Shown here: positions 27,159-36,925 of the stretch, one piece after another
How positions within the stretch are numbered: position 1 is the stretch's first letter
Layout of the letters: each line of letters opens with the position of its first letter
Position numbers and translations under genes: made by a program
Notes under the pieces: generated by a model
Seen by the model: only the letters and a program-made list of their open reading frames with translations
Databases searched by the model: none
What the model was told of the DNA's origin: nothing
From: an uncultured beta proteobacterium
GTDB taxonomy: Bacteria; Pseudomonadota; Gammaproteobacteria; Burkholderiales; Burkholderiaceae
Reading direction: 5' to 3'
DNA length: 47,217 nt
Assembly: GCA_903935355.1 (NCBI GenBank)
Contig: CAIZRK010000001.1
Location: 1 to 47,217, forward strand

Positions 27159-27519
27159 AACGGGCCTTAGTACCTGAATCTTCGGTTGAAGCACTTGCTG
27201 CAGCCCCTGCCGCAGATACGGCATCCCCGAAGGATTTAAGCGCCATCATGGTGGCATGTTGGACTTCAAGCCCCTGAATGGTCGATTTAAGGATATTCAG
27301 GTTCATGTTTAGCCAATTCTCAACACTTTTGAGATCTTTAATTCTTTTCTCTAATTCATCTACATCAAGGCCTGGGAACGCCGAGCTAAATCCGCTGGCA
27401 ACCTTGGAGGCATCGGTAGTAAAGGGAAATTGCCCTGGCATTTGGCCCGCCGCATTTTGGCCCCACATGGTTTTAAACATATCAAGGCTTTGATTAAATT
27501 CTGGAATGGTTCCAAACAT
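27070..27519 (-). CDS. phaM: PhaM-like polyhydroxyalkanoate granule-associated protein
   Basis: The 149 residues resemble PhaM, which in Cupriavidus/Ralstonia activates PHA synthase and tethers granules to the nucleoid. The N-terminal half has the family pattern (FNQSLDMFKTMWGQ, then FPGLDVDELEKRIKDLKSVE and LNMNLNILKSTIQGLEVQ) with strong helix and coiled-coil character. After an Ala/Ser-rich linker, the tail KARSKSRKSATSRHRK is basic, as expected for DNA binding. The last 89 bases are antisense to the end of the MBL-fold gene. No phaC, phaA or phaB is in the window. Function inferred from family. Confidence 0.8.
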   Translation of the reverse strand: MFGTIPEFNQSLDMFKTMWGQNAAGQMPGQFPFTTDASKVASGFSSAFPGLDVDELEKRIKDLKSVENWLNMNLNILKSTIQGLEVQHATMMALKSFGDAVSAAGAAASASTEDSGTKARSKSRKSATSRHRKAGGSTFLDEVGNSDEQ

Positions 27520-27594
27520 AGGGGCTCCGGATTAGATGGAAAGTGGCATTTACCAATAGAATAAGGGATTCTAGAGATTAATTCCGGTTAAGCA

Positions 27595-28659
27595 ATGCAA
27601 TTTAATGGTTTATCCCAGTCCTACACCCGTGGTCAGGCACTTCCTGAGCTTTTAAAGCAGCGCATTCTGATTTTAGATGGCGCCATGGGAACGATGATTC
27701 AGCAGTACAAACTGTCTGAAGCAGATTATCGCGGTCTACCCGGCAATCTTCGCTTTGCTGATCACCCTAGCGACGTCAAAGGCAATAATGAACTTTTAGT
27801 TTTGACGCAGACCCAAATCATTAGCAAAATTCATGAGCAATATCTTGATGCGGGCGCCGATATTATTGAAACTAATACCTTTGGTGCTACCTCGGTTGCC
27901 CAAGAAGATTACAAGATGGCTAGCTTGGCGCGGGAGATGAATATTGTCTCTGCTCAACTTGCGCGTGCTGCTTGCGATAAATATAGCACTCCAGATAAAC
28001 CCCGTTTTGCTGCTGGTGCAATTGGGCCAACACCTAAGACTGCAAGTATTTCACCAGACGTTAATGACCCAGGTGCCCGTAATGTGACCTTTGATGTCTT
28101 ACGCGCCTCTTACCGCGAACAGATTGAAGGACTCTTTGCTGGTGGCGTTGATCTATTTTTGGTTGAAACAATTTTTGACACTCTCAATGCCAAAGCAGCC
28201 TTGTTTGCGCTTGATGAATTTTTTGAAGAGACCGGTGAGCGTTTACCAGTGATGATTTCTGGAACAGTGACTGATGCCTCGGGGCGCATTCTTTCTGGAC
28301 AGACGGTGGAGGCCTTCTGGAATAGCCTACGCCACATCAAACCACTCACTTTTGGACTGAACTGCGCTTTAGGTGCAGCACTCATGCGCCCTTATATTGC
28401 AGAACTTGCACGTATCTGTGATGCTGCAGTTTCATGTTATCCCAATGCCGGCCTACCAAATCCTATGAGTGATACCGGCTTTGACGAAACTCCAGAAATT
28501 ACATCTAGCTTAGTCGATGGCTTTGCAAAAGATGGCCTAGTCAATCTAGTTGGTGGTTGTTGTGGCACTACGCCTGATCATATTCGGGCGATTGCCAATG
28601 CGGTTGCTAAGCGAAAGCCTCGCGCGTTTTATCGTGAAGATACTGAGGAAGTGGCATGA
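27595..28659 (+). CDS. metH: Methionine synthase MetH, N-terminal (homocysteine-binding) part as a separate gene
   Basis: Carries the homocysteine S-methyltransferase domain of cobalamin-dependent methionine synthase in 354 residues. Visible are [15 protein letters not shown] (about 25-39), [12 protein letters not shown], and the zinc-thiolate cysteines in GLNCALGA and [14 protein letters not shown] near the C-terminus. In E. coli this domain is the first quarter of a single 1227-residue MetH. Here the stop overlaps the start of the second gene by four bases (ATGA), so the halves are made together. I see no frameshift: both reading frames are clean, and split MetH is known in Burkholderiales. 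No cobalamin riboswitch fits in the 75-base gap upstream. Confidence 0.95.
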   Translation: MQFNGLSQSYTRGQALPELLKQRILILDGAMGTMIQQYKLSEADYRGLPGNLRFADHPSDVKGNNELLVLTQTQIISKIHEQYLDAGADIIETNTFGATSVAQEDYKMASLAREMNIVSAQLARAACDKYSTPDKPRFAAGAIGPTPKTASISPDVNDPGARNVTFDVLRASYREQIEGLFAGGVDLFLVETIFDTLNAKAALFALDEFFEETGERLPVMISGTVTDASGRILSGQTVEAFWNSLRHIKPLTFGLNCALGAALMRPYIAELARICDAAVSCYPNAGLPNPMSDTGFDETPEITSSLVDGFAKDGLVNLVGGCCGTTPDHIRAIANAVAKRKPRAFYREDTEEVA

Positions 28660-31397
28660 GCAAGAAAATAATGCCGCCTATGAAGCTCTCGGGGTTGGAA
28701 CCGTTTAACGTAACTGTGGACGTGGGCTTCGTAAACATCGGTGAACGTACAAACGTTACTGGTTCAAAAGCATTTTCCCGCATGATTTTGAACAATCAAT
28801 TTGATGAGGCTTTGGTAGTGGCTCGTCAACAGGTCGAGAATGGCGCTCAAGTCATAGATATCAATATGGATGAAGCCATGTTGGATTCTGAAATGGCAAT
28901 GGCCCGCTTCTTAAATCTGATAGCCTCTGAGCCCGATATCGCGCGCGTCCCTATCATGATTGACTCATCTAAGTGGAGCGTGATAGAGGCTGGACTGAAG
29001 TGTGTTCAAGGTAAGCCAATTGTTAATTCAATTTCTTTAAAAGAAGGCGAAGAGCCTTTCAGAAAACAAGCACGATTGATACGTCGCTATGGAGCTGCAA
29101 GCGTAGTAATGGCCTTTGATGAAGTAGGTCAAGCAGATACCTTTAAACGTAAGACTGAAATTTGCCGACGTTGCTACGATATTCTCGTAAATGAAATTGG
29201 TTTTCCAGCCGAAGATATTATTTTTGATCCGAATATTTTTGCTATTGCAACGGGTATTGAAGAGCACGATAACTATGCGGTTGATTTTATCAATGCGACT
29301 CGTTGGATTAAAGAAAACCTACCCGGTGCAAAAGTTAGCGGCGGTGTTTCAAATGTGAGCTTCTCCTTCCGTGGAAATGATCGCGTGCGCGAGGCCATTC
29401 ATACCGTATTTCTGTATCACGCTATTTCGGCGGGCATGGATATGGGAATAGTTAATGCAGGTCAACTGGGCGTTTATGCTGATTTAGATGAGGAGCTACG
29501 TGAGCGAGTTGAAGATGTAGTTCTGAACCGCTTTAAAGAAAAAGACGGCAAAACGCCTACTGAGCGTTTGCTCGATATTGCCGACCAATTTAAAGGCGGT
29601 GGTGCTAAGCAAGTCGAAAATTTAGTTTGGCGCGAGGCGCTAGTACGCGAACGTTTGACTCATGCATTAGTTCATGGCATCACAACTTTTATTGAAGAAG
29701 ATACTGAAGAATTGCGTGCCCAAATTATGGGCGCTGGTGGTAGACCTATTGAGGTGATTGAAGGCCCACTGATGGACGGTATGAATGTCGTTGGTGATCT
29801 ATTCGGTACTGGAAAGATGTTCTTACCCCAAGTAGTCAAAAGTGCGCGCGTCATGAAACAAGCTGTTGCCATATTGATTCCTTATATTGAAGAAGAGAAG
29901 CGTTTACATATTGCTTCTGGCGGAGAGGCAAAAGCTAAAGGTAAGATTGTGATGGCCACTGTTAAGGGTGACGTGCACGATATTGGTAAGAATATTGTTA
30001 CCGTGGTCTTGCAATGCAATAACTTTGAAGTTGCTAATATGGGCGTCATGGTTCCTTGTGCAGAAATTCTCAAGAGAGCCAAAGAAGAGAAGGCCGATAT
30101 CGTTGGCTTGTCTGGTTTGATTACCCCATCACTTGAAGAGATGACTTACGTAGCTCAAGAGATGCAGCGCGATGATTATTTCCGTGAGCGCCAAACTCCA
30201 TTGATGATTGGCGGTGCAACGACTTCGCGAGTACATACTGCTGTGAAAATTGCGCCTCATTATGATGGCCCTGTGGTCTATGTCCCTGATGCCTCTAGAT
30301 CTGTTTCGGTGGCTTCAAGTTTACTTTCAGACGAGGGTGCTAAGAAATTTATTCAAGACTTGCGTGATGACTATATCCGTATTCGGGAACAACATGCAAA
30401 CAAAAAAGCAGTGCCAATGATTTCATTAGAAGCTGCGCGAAAAAATCGTGAACTGATTGATTGGGATGCTTATTCGCCCGAGAAACCCAAGTTTATTGGC
30501 CGCCGCCTCTTTAAAAATTTCGCTTTAAACGATATTGCCAAGTATATTGACTGGACACCATTTTTTCAAACTTGGGATTTAGCGGGTAAGTTCCCCGCAA
30601 TTCTTGATGACGAAGTGGTCGGTATTGAGGCACGTAAAGTATTTGAGGATGCAAAAGCTCTCTTAGAGAAGTTGATTAAAGGGCAGTGGATTCAGGCTGA
30701 TGCGGTAGTTGCTTTTTACCCCGCCAATACTGTGGGCGACGATATCGTGCTTTATACGGATGAAACGCGCACCCACCCCTTATTTGTTTGGCATAACTTG
30801 CGTCAACAAGCAGAGCGTCCAGTGGTCGATGGTGTCCAGCGCCCTAATCGGTGTTTGGCAGATTATGTTGCACCAAAAGATTCAGGGGTTGCTGATTACT
30901 TGGGCTGCTTTGCTGTAACGACAGGTCATGGTGTTGAAAAGAAAGTCGCGGAGTTTCAAGCCAAGCATGACGATTACAGCGCGATCATGTTAAAGGCCTT
31001 GGCAGATCGCTTGGCCGAAGCCTTTGCTGAACTTATGCACCATCGTGTGCGGACAGATCTTTGGGGATATGCAAGCGATGAGATTTTGACAAATGAACAA
31101 ATGGTTAATGAACAATACCGTGGCATTCGTCCAGCACCAGGCTATCCTGCATGCCCTGCCCATGAAGTTAAAGAAGATTTATTGCGCGTCATAGGGTCAG
31201 AAGATATTGGTATGACCTTGACTGAATCCATGGCTATGAATCCCGCATCAAGCGTGAGTGGCTTCTACTTAGCCCATCCAGATGCGCGGTATTTCAATGT
31301 GGGCAAGGTATCAAAAGATCAGGTGAAGGATTTGGCTGAGCGCCGAGGTCAATCTGTTGATGACGTTCGCCGCCAATTAGCGAGCTCAATCGACTAA
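28656..31397 (+). CDS. metH: Methionine synthase MetH, C-terminal part (folate-, cobalamin- and SAM-binding domains)
   Basis: Supplies the methyl-THF, B12 and reactivation domains of methionine synthase in 913 residues. Order: pterin-binding domain from about residue 22 ([16 protein letters not shown], later [10 protein letters not shown] and [15 protein letters not shown]); cobalamin-binding domain with cap helices near 360 and the histidine loop GDVHDIGKN near 440 (base-off His ligand); and a C-terminal AdoMet-binding reactivation domain with [13 protein letters not shown] near 825. Together with the preceding gene it rebuilds a full-length MetH. It uses the methyl-THF from metF and the homocysteine from ahcY, both encoded 22-25 kb away in this window. 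Confidence 0.97.
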   Translation: MSKKIMPPMKLSGLEPFNVTVDVGFVNIGERTNVTGSKAFSRMILNNQFDEALVVARQQVENGAQVIDINMDEAMLDSEMAMARFLNLIASEPDIARVPIMIDSSKWSVIEAGLKCVQGKPIVNSISLKEGEEPFRKQARLIRRYGAASVVMAFDEVGQADTFKRKTEICRRCYDILVNEIGFPAEDIIFDPNIFAIATGIEEHDNYAVDFINATRWIKENLPGAKVSGGVSNVSFSFRGNDRVREAIHTVFLYHAISAGMDMGIVNAGQLGVYADLDEELRERVEDVVLNRFKEKDGKTPTERLLDIADQFKGGGAKQVENLVWREALVRERLTHALVHGITTFIEEDTEELRAQIMGAGGRPIEVIEGPLMDGMNVVGDLFGTGKMFLPQVVKSARVMKQAVAILIPYIEEEKRLHIASGGEAKAKGKIVMATVKGDVHDIGKNIVTVVLQCNNFEVANMGVMVPCAEILKRAKEEKADIVGLSGLITPSLEEMTYVAQEMQRDDYFRERQTPLMIGGATTSRVHTAVKIAPHYDGPVVYVPDASRSVSVASSLLSDEGAKKFIQDLRDDYIRIREQHANKKAVPMISLEAARKNRELIDWDAYSPEKPKFIGRRLFKNFALNDIAKYIDWTPFFQTWDLAGKFPAILDDEVVGIEARKVFEDAKALLEKLIKGQWIQADAVVAFYPANTVGDDIVLYTDETRTHPLFVWHNLRQQAERPVVDGVQRPNRCLADYVAPKDSGVADYLGCFAVTTGHGVEKKVAEFQAKHDDYSAIMLKALADRLAEAFAELMHHRVRTDLWGYASDEILTNEQMVNEQYRGIRPAPGYPACPAHEVKEDLLRVIGSEDIGMTLTESMAMNPASSVSGFYLAHPDARYFNVGKVSKDQVKDLAERRGQSVDDVRRQLASSID

Positions 31398-31404
31398 TTA
31401 CTCT

Positions 31405-31435
31405 ATCATGTGGGGTCTTAAATGCCCCACATGAT
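31405..31435. terminator. Perfect hairpin between the convergent ends of metH and the DUF1840 gene
   Basis: ATCATGTGGGG (31405-31415) and CCCCACATGAT (31425-31435) form an 11-bp perfect stem with a nine-base loop. The right arm overlaps the last codons of the DUF1840 gene. Neither strand has a T-run after the stem, so a classic intrinsic terminator is doubtful. It may protect both 3' ends or act with Rho. Confidence 0.45.
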
Positions 31436-31735
31436 TGGCTCATCCTTGGCTTTAGCCTGTCTCATGAGCTCTAAAAATGGGTGGGCTCTTTGCCCAAGCC
31501 GGTCGGTTGATTTGGATTTCTCAGCACCCGCCTGGGCAGATTCTTTGGTTTGGGCCCGTTCTTCTAAGTCTTTGAGAATGGCAGACTCTAGGACAAAGAT
31601 GAGTTTGGGCAGTTGTTCAACTGTGAGAATGCCCCTAGGCTCTAAAGGGCAAGCCAAAATATCAAATATCCGTTTGGTTAGATCAGCCAGCATGATGACG
31701 TCTGGCCCTGCTTTAGAGCGAAATTGATAGATCAT
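31418..31735 (-). CDS. DUF1840 domain-containing protein
   Basis: Small cytoplasmic protein of 105 residues. The start YQFRSKAGPDVIMLADLTKR and the central EPRGILTVEQLPKLIFVLE match DUF1840, a family of unknown function common in betaproteobacteria. The C-terminal half is charged and variable until a short conserved end (HPFLELMRQAKAKDEPIMWG). It is divergent from argS with 35 bases between starts, and convergent with metH, where a perfect hairpin separates them. Confidence 0.83.
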   Translation of the reverse strand: MIYQFRSKAGPDVIMLADLTKRIFDILACPLEPRGILTVEQLPKLIFVLESAILKDLEERAQTKESAQAGAEKSKSTDRLGQRAHPFLELMRQAKAKDEPIMWGI

Positions 31736-31770
31736 TTCCGTAGCTTACCACCTGATAAACTCACTTATCT

Positions 31771-33516
31771 ATGTTGTTAACTAATAAAAATCGTTTAATT
31801 GAAATGCTGAGCAGTGCACTTCAAGGCCTCGCTCAGGATCGCAGCTTGGGCGAAGTGCCGCTTCCACGCCTAGAGCGACCAAAGGCAGTAGATCATGGTG
31901 ATGTAGCTTGCAATATCGCCCTGCAGCTTGCTAAGGCATGGAAGCTCAGTCCCAGAGATTTAGCGCAATCCATAGTTGAGCGTTTACAGCAACAGCCCGG
32001 TTTTCAAGATCTGATTGCTGCTTGTGAAATCGCAGGCCCAGGATTTATTAATTTTCGTTTCAGTAATGCTGCCAAAATATCGGTTATTCAAGAGATACTG
32101 ACGGCAGGTGCCGAATTCGGGCGTTTAGCCCCCGGCTCAGGATCAGTGGCAAGTGCCATGATTGAATTTGTATCAGCTAATCCCACAGGACCACTGCATG
32201 TCGGCCATGGTCGCCAAGCTGCTCTTGGTGATGCGCTGGCTAATTTATTGACAACGCAAGGCATCCAAGTTCATCGGGAGTTTTATTACAACGATGCGGG
32301 TGTGCAAATCGCCAATTTAGCCCTATCAGTACAAGCTCGCTTAAATGGTTTAAAGCCTGGGGATGCTACTTGGCCAGAGAATGCTTACAACGGAGAATAT
32401 ATTGCTGAAATTGCCGTGGCATATCGGGCTAGCGCTCAGTATCTCGATGATTTATCTGAATTTGACAAGCTAGATGCCATTCGTCTGTTTGCAGTGGCTT
32501 ATTTGCGCAATGAGCAAGACATTGACTTAAAAACCTTTGGCGTTCAATTTGACTGCTATTACTTAGAATCCTCGTTATATGCGGATGGTAGTGTGGCTCA
32601 AATTGTTAAAGATTTACAAAATATTGGCAAAACCTATGAGAGTGAAGGCGCTTTGTGGTTAAAAACGACTGATGATGGCGATGATAAAGATCGCGTGATG
32701 CGTAAGTCGGATGGCAGTTTTACCTACTTCGTACCTGATGTGGCATACCACTCCAGTAAATGGCAGCGTGGCTATGAGAAGGTCATTAATGTGCAGGGTA
32801 GCGATCACCACGGTACCATAGCTCGCGTTCGCTCTGGCCTGCAAGGGGTGGCCCAACAGCGTGGGTGGACTATCCCCAAAAACTACCCTGAATATGTTTT
32901 ACATAAAATGGTAACAGTAATGCGTCATGGTGAAGAGGTAAAAATATCTAAACGCGCAGGATCCTACGTCACTGTCCGTGATTTGGTGGAATGGTCTGGC
33001 GGTCTTACTCCCGAAATGACTGCAAAGGAACGTGAGATCTCATTGCAGCGTGGTCGTGATGCGGTGCGTTTCTTTTTGATTTCTCGCAAAGCTGATACCG
33101 AATTTGTTTTTGATATTGATTTAGCCTTGCAGCAAAATGACGAGAACCCTGTGTTCTATGTGCAATATGCGCATGCGCGGATTTGCTCAATTTTGACTCA
33201 GTGGGGAGGTCAGCTCGCCGATTTGCAATCAGTTGATTTATCCTTATTGCAAAGTAAGGCTTCAGATCATTTATTGCGCCGCTTAGCAGAATATCCCGAA
33301 GTCTTAACTGATGCTGCGGCAGAGCTAGCCCCTCATACATTAGCGTTTTACTTGCGTGATTTAGCAGGAGATTTCCATACCTTCTATAGCGCCGATCGCG
33401 TGCTAGTTGATGATCTAGCGCTCAAATTAGCGCGGTTAGCCTTGCTAGCCGCTACCCGTCAAGTACTTGAAAATGGTTTAAAACTATTAGGTGTATCCGC
33501 GCCCACTAAGATGTAA
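31771..33516 (+). CDS. argS: Arginyl-tRNA synthetase
   Basis: Class I aminoacyl-tRNA synthetase charging tRNA-Arg, 581 residues. The N-terminal additional domain ends in GPGFINFRF (89-97). The catalytic core has [20 protein letters not shown] with the HIGH-type HVGH at 143-146, [11 protein letters not shown] near 347, and a KMSK-like KISKRAG loop near 392. The C-terminal DALR anticodon domain contains [13 protein letters not shown] near 460. Nothing is missing. It heads a run with a SPOR protein and dsbA. Confidence 0.97.
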   Translation: MLLTNKNRLIEMLSSALQGLAQDRSLGEVPLPRLERPKAVDHGDVACNIALQLAKAWKLSPRDLAQSIVERLQQQPGFQDLIAACEIAGPGFINFRFSNAAKISVIQEILTAGAEFGRLAPGSGSVASAMIEFVSANPTGPLHVGHGRQAALGDALANLLTTQGIQVHREFYYNDAGVQIANLALSVQARLNGLKPGDATWPENAYNGEYIAEIAVAYRASAQYLDDLSEFDKLDAIRLFAVAYLRNEQDIDLKTFGVQFDCYYLESSLYADGSVAQIVKDLQNIGKTYESEGALWLKTTDDGDDKDRVMRKSDGSFTYFVPDVAYHSSKWQRGYEKVINVQGSDHHGTIARVRSGLQGVAQQRGWTIPKNYPEYVLHKMVTVMRHGEEVKISKRAGSYVTVRDLVEWSGGLTPEMTAKEREISLQRGRDAVRFFLISRKADTEFVFDIDLALQQNDENPVFYVQYAHARICSILTQWGGQLADLQSVDLSLLQSKASDHLLRRLAEYPEVLTDAAAELAPHTLAFYLRDLAGDFHTFYSADRVLVDDLALKLARLALLAATRQVLENGLKLLGVSAPTKM

Positions 33517-33550
33517 GCTGTAGGTCAGCAGTAAATAGGTGGAAGTGAAA

Positions 33551-34186
33551 ATGCAGGATGAGGACAAGATGAAAAATACGAATCAACAAACCCGCTTTAT
33601 GCACCGACCCATAACTACAAGTCCTGAATATGGTGGCACGATTCTTGGCTTTATATTAGGCCTAGGCGTAGGTTTGGGGGTTGCCTTTCTGATTGCTTTT
33701 TATCTTTCTAAAAATACCCCCCAAGAACGTCCTGGAATGAGAGCGCCCAATCTTCCTCTGACTATTAAACCGGGCCCTACCCCAGCGGAAGGCGAAATAG
33801 AAGCTCTAGCAGAACCGTTGGATTTAAATAAACCCTTGCACGGAAGGGCATTATCCCCATCTGTAGCAGCAGACCCTATTGGGGATTTGGCTACTGGCAA
33901 AAAGCCCCCCGAGGTCCTAGCCACCCAACCCCCTGCTGCTAAATTAGATGCAATTTATTTCTTGCAGGTTGGTGCTTTTGTAAAACGCTCAGATGCAGAT
34001 GCACAAAAGGCCAGCTTAGCAATTCAAGGCATTCAGTCGCAGTTAAGTGAGCTTACTAGTGAGGGCAATACACTTTGGCGTGTTCGTATAGGGCCTTTCA
34101 ATAGCATTGAAGAAAGCAATTCTGTGCGCGATAAATTAAATGGCTTTGGCATAAAACCAACCGTTATTAAATCTAATAAATCATGA
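33551..34186 (+). CDS. SPOR domain-containing membrane protein (FtsN-like layout)
   Basis: Bitopic protein of about 211 residues: a short cytoplasmic start, one glycine-rich membrane segment (GFILGLGVGLGVAFLIAFYL), a proline-rich periplasmic linker, and a C-terminal SPOR domain (FLQVGAFVKRSDADAQKASL to VRIGPFNSIEES). SPOR domains bind denuded septal peptidoglycan, so a role in division is likely. Start uncertain: GTG 33539, ATG 33551 (chosen; GGTGGA seven bases upstream) or ATG 33569 (GAGGA four bases upstream). It overlaps dsbA by four bases. It could be FtsN itself, but the linker is too divergent to say. Confidence 0.87.
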   Translation: MQDEDKMKNTNQQTRFMHRPITTSPEYGGTILGFILGLGVGLGVAFLIAFYLSKNTPQERPGMRAPNLPLTIKPGPTPAEGEIEALAEPLDLNKPLHGRALSPSVAADPIGDLATGKKPPEVLATQPPAAKLDAIYFLQVGAFVKRSDADAQKASLAIQGIQSQLSELTSEGNTLWRVRIGPFNSIEESNSVRDKLNGFGIKPTVIKSNKS

Positions 34187-34839
34187 TTTCATTATCTAAA
34201 AAACTACTCTCATTTAGCGTCACGCTACTGCTAGCGTTCTCATTTTCAGGTTTTACTAGTGCACAAAGCCCTAAGATTGAGGAGGGGTTTGATTACCGAG
34301 TGCTGCCAATACCACAGCCCATAGAGGTAAAGGGTAAAGTAGAAGTGATTGAATTCTTTTGGTATGGCTGCCCCCATTGCTATGATTTTGAGCCTGAGCT
34401 AACAGCCTGGATAAAGCGACAGCCAAAGGATGTCATATTACGCAGAGTGCCAGTGGCTTTCCGTGACGACTTCATGCCCCACAGTCAATTGTTCTATGCA
34501 TTAGAGACAATGGGTAAAGGGGATGCTTTGAATGAAAAAGTAATGTATGCCATGCATAAAGAGAATAAGCGTCTCATGAACGAGAATGAAATTGCTGACT
34601 GGGTCGCCACTCAAGGTATCGATCGCAACACCTTTTTAGCGACTTATCGTTCATTTGCTGTAGTGTCAAAGGCGCGTGCGGCAAAGCAGTTGGCTGATGC
34701 TTATCGTATTGATGGAGTGCCAACCATTGTGATGCAAGGTCGTTATGTCACCTCACCATCAATTGCAGGCACCAAGGCTAAGGCATTACTGGTGATGGAC
34801 TACTTAGAGCAAAAGATTCGTAAAGATAAATACCAATAA
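34183..34839 (+). CDS. dsbA: Thiol:disulfide interchange protein DsbA
   Basis: Periplasmic oxidant that introduces disulfides into exported proteins. The 218 residues show a signal peptide (hydrophobic core about 8-22, likely cleavage after TSA), then the thioredoxin-fold active site FFWYGCPHCYDF with CPHC at 63-66, and the cis-proline loop GVPTIVMQG near 182. Its start overlaps the SPOR gene stop (ATGA). It is convergent with the lipid-modification operon; the 17-base gap has no hairpin. Confidence 0.94.
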   Translation: MISLSKKLLSFSVTLLLAFSFSGFTSAQSPKIEEGFDYRVLPIPQPIEVKGKVEVIEFFWYGCPHCYDFEPELTAWIKRQPKDVILRRVPVAFRDDFMPHSQLFYALETMGKGDALNEKVMYAMHKENKRLMNENEIADWVATQGIDRNTFLATYRSFAVVSKARAAKQLADAYRIDGVPTIVMQGRYVTSPSIAGTKAKALLVMDYLEQKIRKDKYQ

Positions 34840-34856
34840 CTGACAAGGTATTTAAC

Positions 34857-35633
34857 TTAAATCTGAACGAAGCGTCGCACAATCCAAAAATACAGTGGGT
34901 AGGGTAAGATTCTGAGAAATTTTAGAAATCGGGAAAATCGTTTCGGAAAGTGAATATCAAACTTCCCTTTCTCCATACCATTTAAGATGTCTTGAGCTGC
35001 CTGCTCTGCAGTGATTAAAGCGGGCATCTCAAAATCATTATTTGCAGTAGCTTCAGTTGCCACAAAGCCTGGCGAGATCATATGCACGCTAATCCCTAGT
35101 GGTAGTAGGTCATAGTGCAGTGTTTCGCAAAAATTAATAATACCGGCTTTACTCGGACCATAAGCTAGCGCTTTTGGGAGTCCACTATATCCGGCGACGC
35201 TACCAACAATCGCAATATGCCCCGCATGATTTTTGAGCATCTCCGGTAAGACAATAGCCACTGCTCTCATGGGCCCTAAAAGATTAGCGTTAATCGTTTG
35301 CTCAGCAATGCTAATTTCAAATTGATCTGCCCGCAAAGGAGTATATATTCCTGCGACAAAAAGTAATACATCAAGGCCACCCCAATTTACTAGTATCTGT
35401 TGATAGGCGCTACTGATTTGCTGCTCGTGGCTCACATCAACAGGCAGTACTAAAGTTTGGTTTATCGGCGCCGCACCAGCTAATTGTGTAAGTCGTTCAA
35501 TACGACGACCTGATAGAGCAACTTTTGCCCCTGCTGCAAGCAATGATTTTGAGCATGCCTCACCTATTCCACTAGAGGCGCCGATGACCCAAATACGTTT
35601 TCCAGACCAACTAGCTATGCCTACTTGTTTCAT
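34857..35633 (-). CDS. Short-chain dehydrogenase/reductase of the Cfa/DUF1365 operon
   Basis: Classical SDR of 258 residues: nucleotide loop GASSGIGEA (18-26), NAG-type region replaced by FVAGIYTPL near 89, catalytic serine in VGSVAGYSG, and YGPSK (YxxxK) near 158. The C-terminal tail is hydrophobic and aromatic (FLRILPYPLYFWIVRRFVQI), which suggests membrane attachment. It is the last of five coupled genes; its ATG overlaps the stop of the methyltransferase gene by four bases. Substrate unknown; a lipid-derived carbonyl or alcohol is an inference from context. Confidence 0.87.
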   Translation of the reverse strand: MKQVGIASWSGKRIWVIGASSGIGEACSKSLLAAGAKVALSGRRIERLTQLAGAAPINQTLVLPVDVSHEQQISSAYQQILVNWGGLDVLLFVAGIYTPLRADQFEISIAEQTINANLLGPMRAVAIVLPEMLKNHAGHIAIVGSVAGYSGLPKALAYGPSKAGIINFCETLHYDLLPLGISVHMISPGFVATEATANNDFEMPALITAEQAAQDILNGMEKGKFDIHFPKRFSRFLKFLRILPYPLYFWIVRRFVQI

Positions 35634-36925
35634 GCTGTCAATGAGTCGATAGAAGGAGTGGCAGGTTTATGGCTTAAAGTAAATTGGACAACATCAATAT
35701 TTTTTTCTGTAAATCCTGCCGCACAATACATGAGATAGAAATTCCAAAGTCGGATAAAGGCTTCGTCAAAGCCTAAGTGTGTAATCTCTTGGAGCTTGCT
35801 GTTAAAACTTTCCGTCCAGAGGCAAAGGGTTTTTGCGTAGTCAGACCCAAAAGCAAATTCAGCATCTACTTTTAGGCCTGCACTAGCAGCTAAATCTGCA
35901 AACCTTTTTTTGGAGGGCAGCATGCCCCCAGGAAACACATACTGTTGAATGAAGTCGGTATTGTTGCGGTACCGGTCGAACAGCTCTTCTGCAATCACAA
36001 TCGTTTGAATACAAGCTTTACCCCCCACTTTTAAACATTTCGCAATTGTTTGAAAGTACTCTGGCCAATGTTTTTCACCTACTGCTTCAAACATTTCAAT
36101 TGAGGCTATGCCATCAAATTGTTCATTACAGTCCCGATAATCTTGTAAACGTACTTCAAAGGATTGAGGGTTCGATATGATGGGCTGTACATTTTGGAGT
36201 CGATTTTGGGCAAATATCTGTTGCTCAGTAGATAGGGTCAATCCAGTTACTATTGCATTACTTCGAAGCGCCTCTTCCATAAACCCGCCCCAGCCGCAGC
36301 CAATTTCTAGTATGCGATCATTCGGTTTTGCATGAATTGAATTAAGAATTCGAGCAATTTTTGCCCTTTGTGCTTGCGCAAGAGATTGGCCATCGTCTAG
36401 GTTGAACCAAGCGCTCGAATAGTTCATTGTGGGATCGAGCCATAAAGTATAGAAGGTGTTTCCTAGGTCATAGTGGGCATGAATATTTTTTCGACTACCT
36501 GATTTGGAGTTATCTCTTAACCAATGCTTAAAGCGATAGATCAAGGATCCGTACCAGCTACCATAAATGGCCTTTTCCAGAATCGTGCGATTGCGGATGG
36601 CTAATTCCAAGATAGCTTTGAGATTACTAGTATTCCAGTCCCCGCGAATATAGCTTTCAGCAAAACCAATATCTCCATGAGAGAGCACTTGTTTGAATAC
36701 GGACCAATCGAGCACTTGAATATCAGCATGTAATGCATCAGTACTAACCCCGAATTCTCTAACTACACCATTGGGAAGTGAGATTGTTAGATGCCCACTT
36801 TGCAATTTAGAAAATAATCCTAATAAAACTTCACTAGCTATACGATGGGGTTGTGACCTAGATTCTCGTTTTCTAGTTTGAGAAAAGTTCAGACGAGAGA
36901 GTAGAGATTGTCCAGGGCGGGTCAT
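35630..36925 (-). CDS. Cyclopropane-fatty-acyl-phospholipid synthase-like methyltransferase with altered active site
   Basis: SAM-dependent enzyme of 431 residues acting on unsaturated acyl chains of phospholipids. It has the N-terminal lipid-binding region, HYDLGN (151-156), the SAM loop LEIGCGWGGF (206-215), SIEMFEAVG and FPGGMLPS. Compared with E. coli Cfa, the bicarbonate ligands E239, I268 and Y317 are kept (E280, I309, Y363). C139 is replaced by S171 (motif NYSSAWF), and H266 by Q307 (ACIQTIV). The product might therefore be a methylated or methylene fatty acid rather than a cyclopropane. It overlaps both neighbours by four bases in a five-gene operon. Calling it Cfa outright would be too strong. 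Confidence 0.88.
   Translation of the reverse strand: MTRPGQSLLSRLNFSQTRKRESRSQPHRIASEVLLGLFSKLQSGHLTISLPNGVVREFGVSTDALHADIQVLDWSVFKQVLSHGDIGFAESYIRGDWNTSNLKAILELAIRNRTILEKAIYGSWYGSLIYRFKHWLRDNSKSGSRKNIHAHYDLGNTFYTLWLDPTMNYSSAWFNLDDGQSLAQAQRAKIARILNSIHAKPNDRILEIGCGWGGFMEEALRSNAIVTGLTLSTEQQIFAQNRLQNVQPIISNPQSFEVRLQDYRDCNEQFDGIASIEMFEAVGEKHWPEYFQTIAKCLKVGGKACIQTIVIAEELFDRYRNNTDFIQQYVFPGGMLPSKKRFADLAASAGLKVDAEFAFGSDYAKTLCLWTESFNSKLQEITHLGFDEAFIRLWNFYLMYCAAGFTEKNIDVVQFTLSHKPATPSIDSLTA

Noticed and set aside
27520..27594. Cobalamin riboswitch upstream of the split metH
   Set aside because: The gap is 75 bases and shows no B12-box-like segment or multi-stem fold; a cobalamin aptamer needs about 200 bases.
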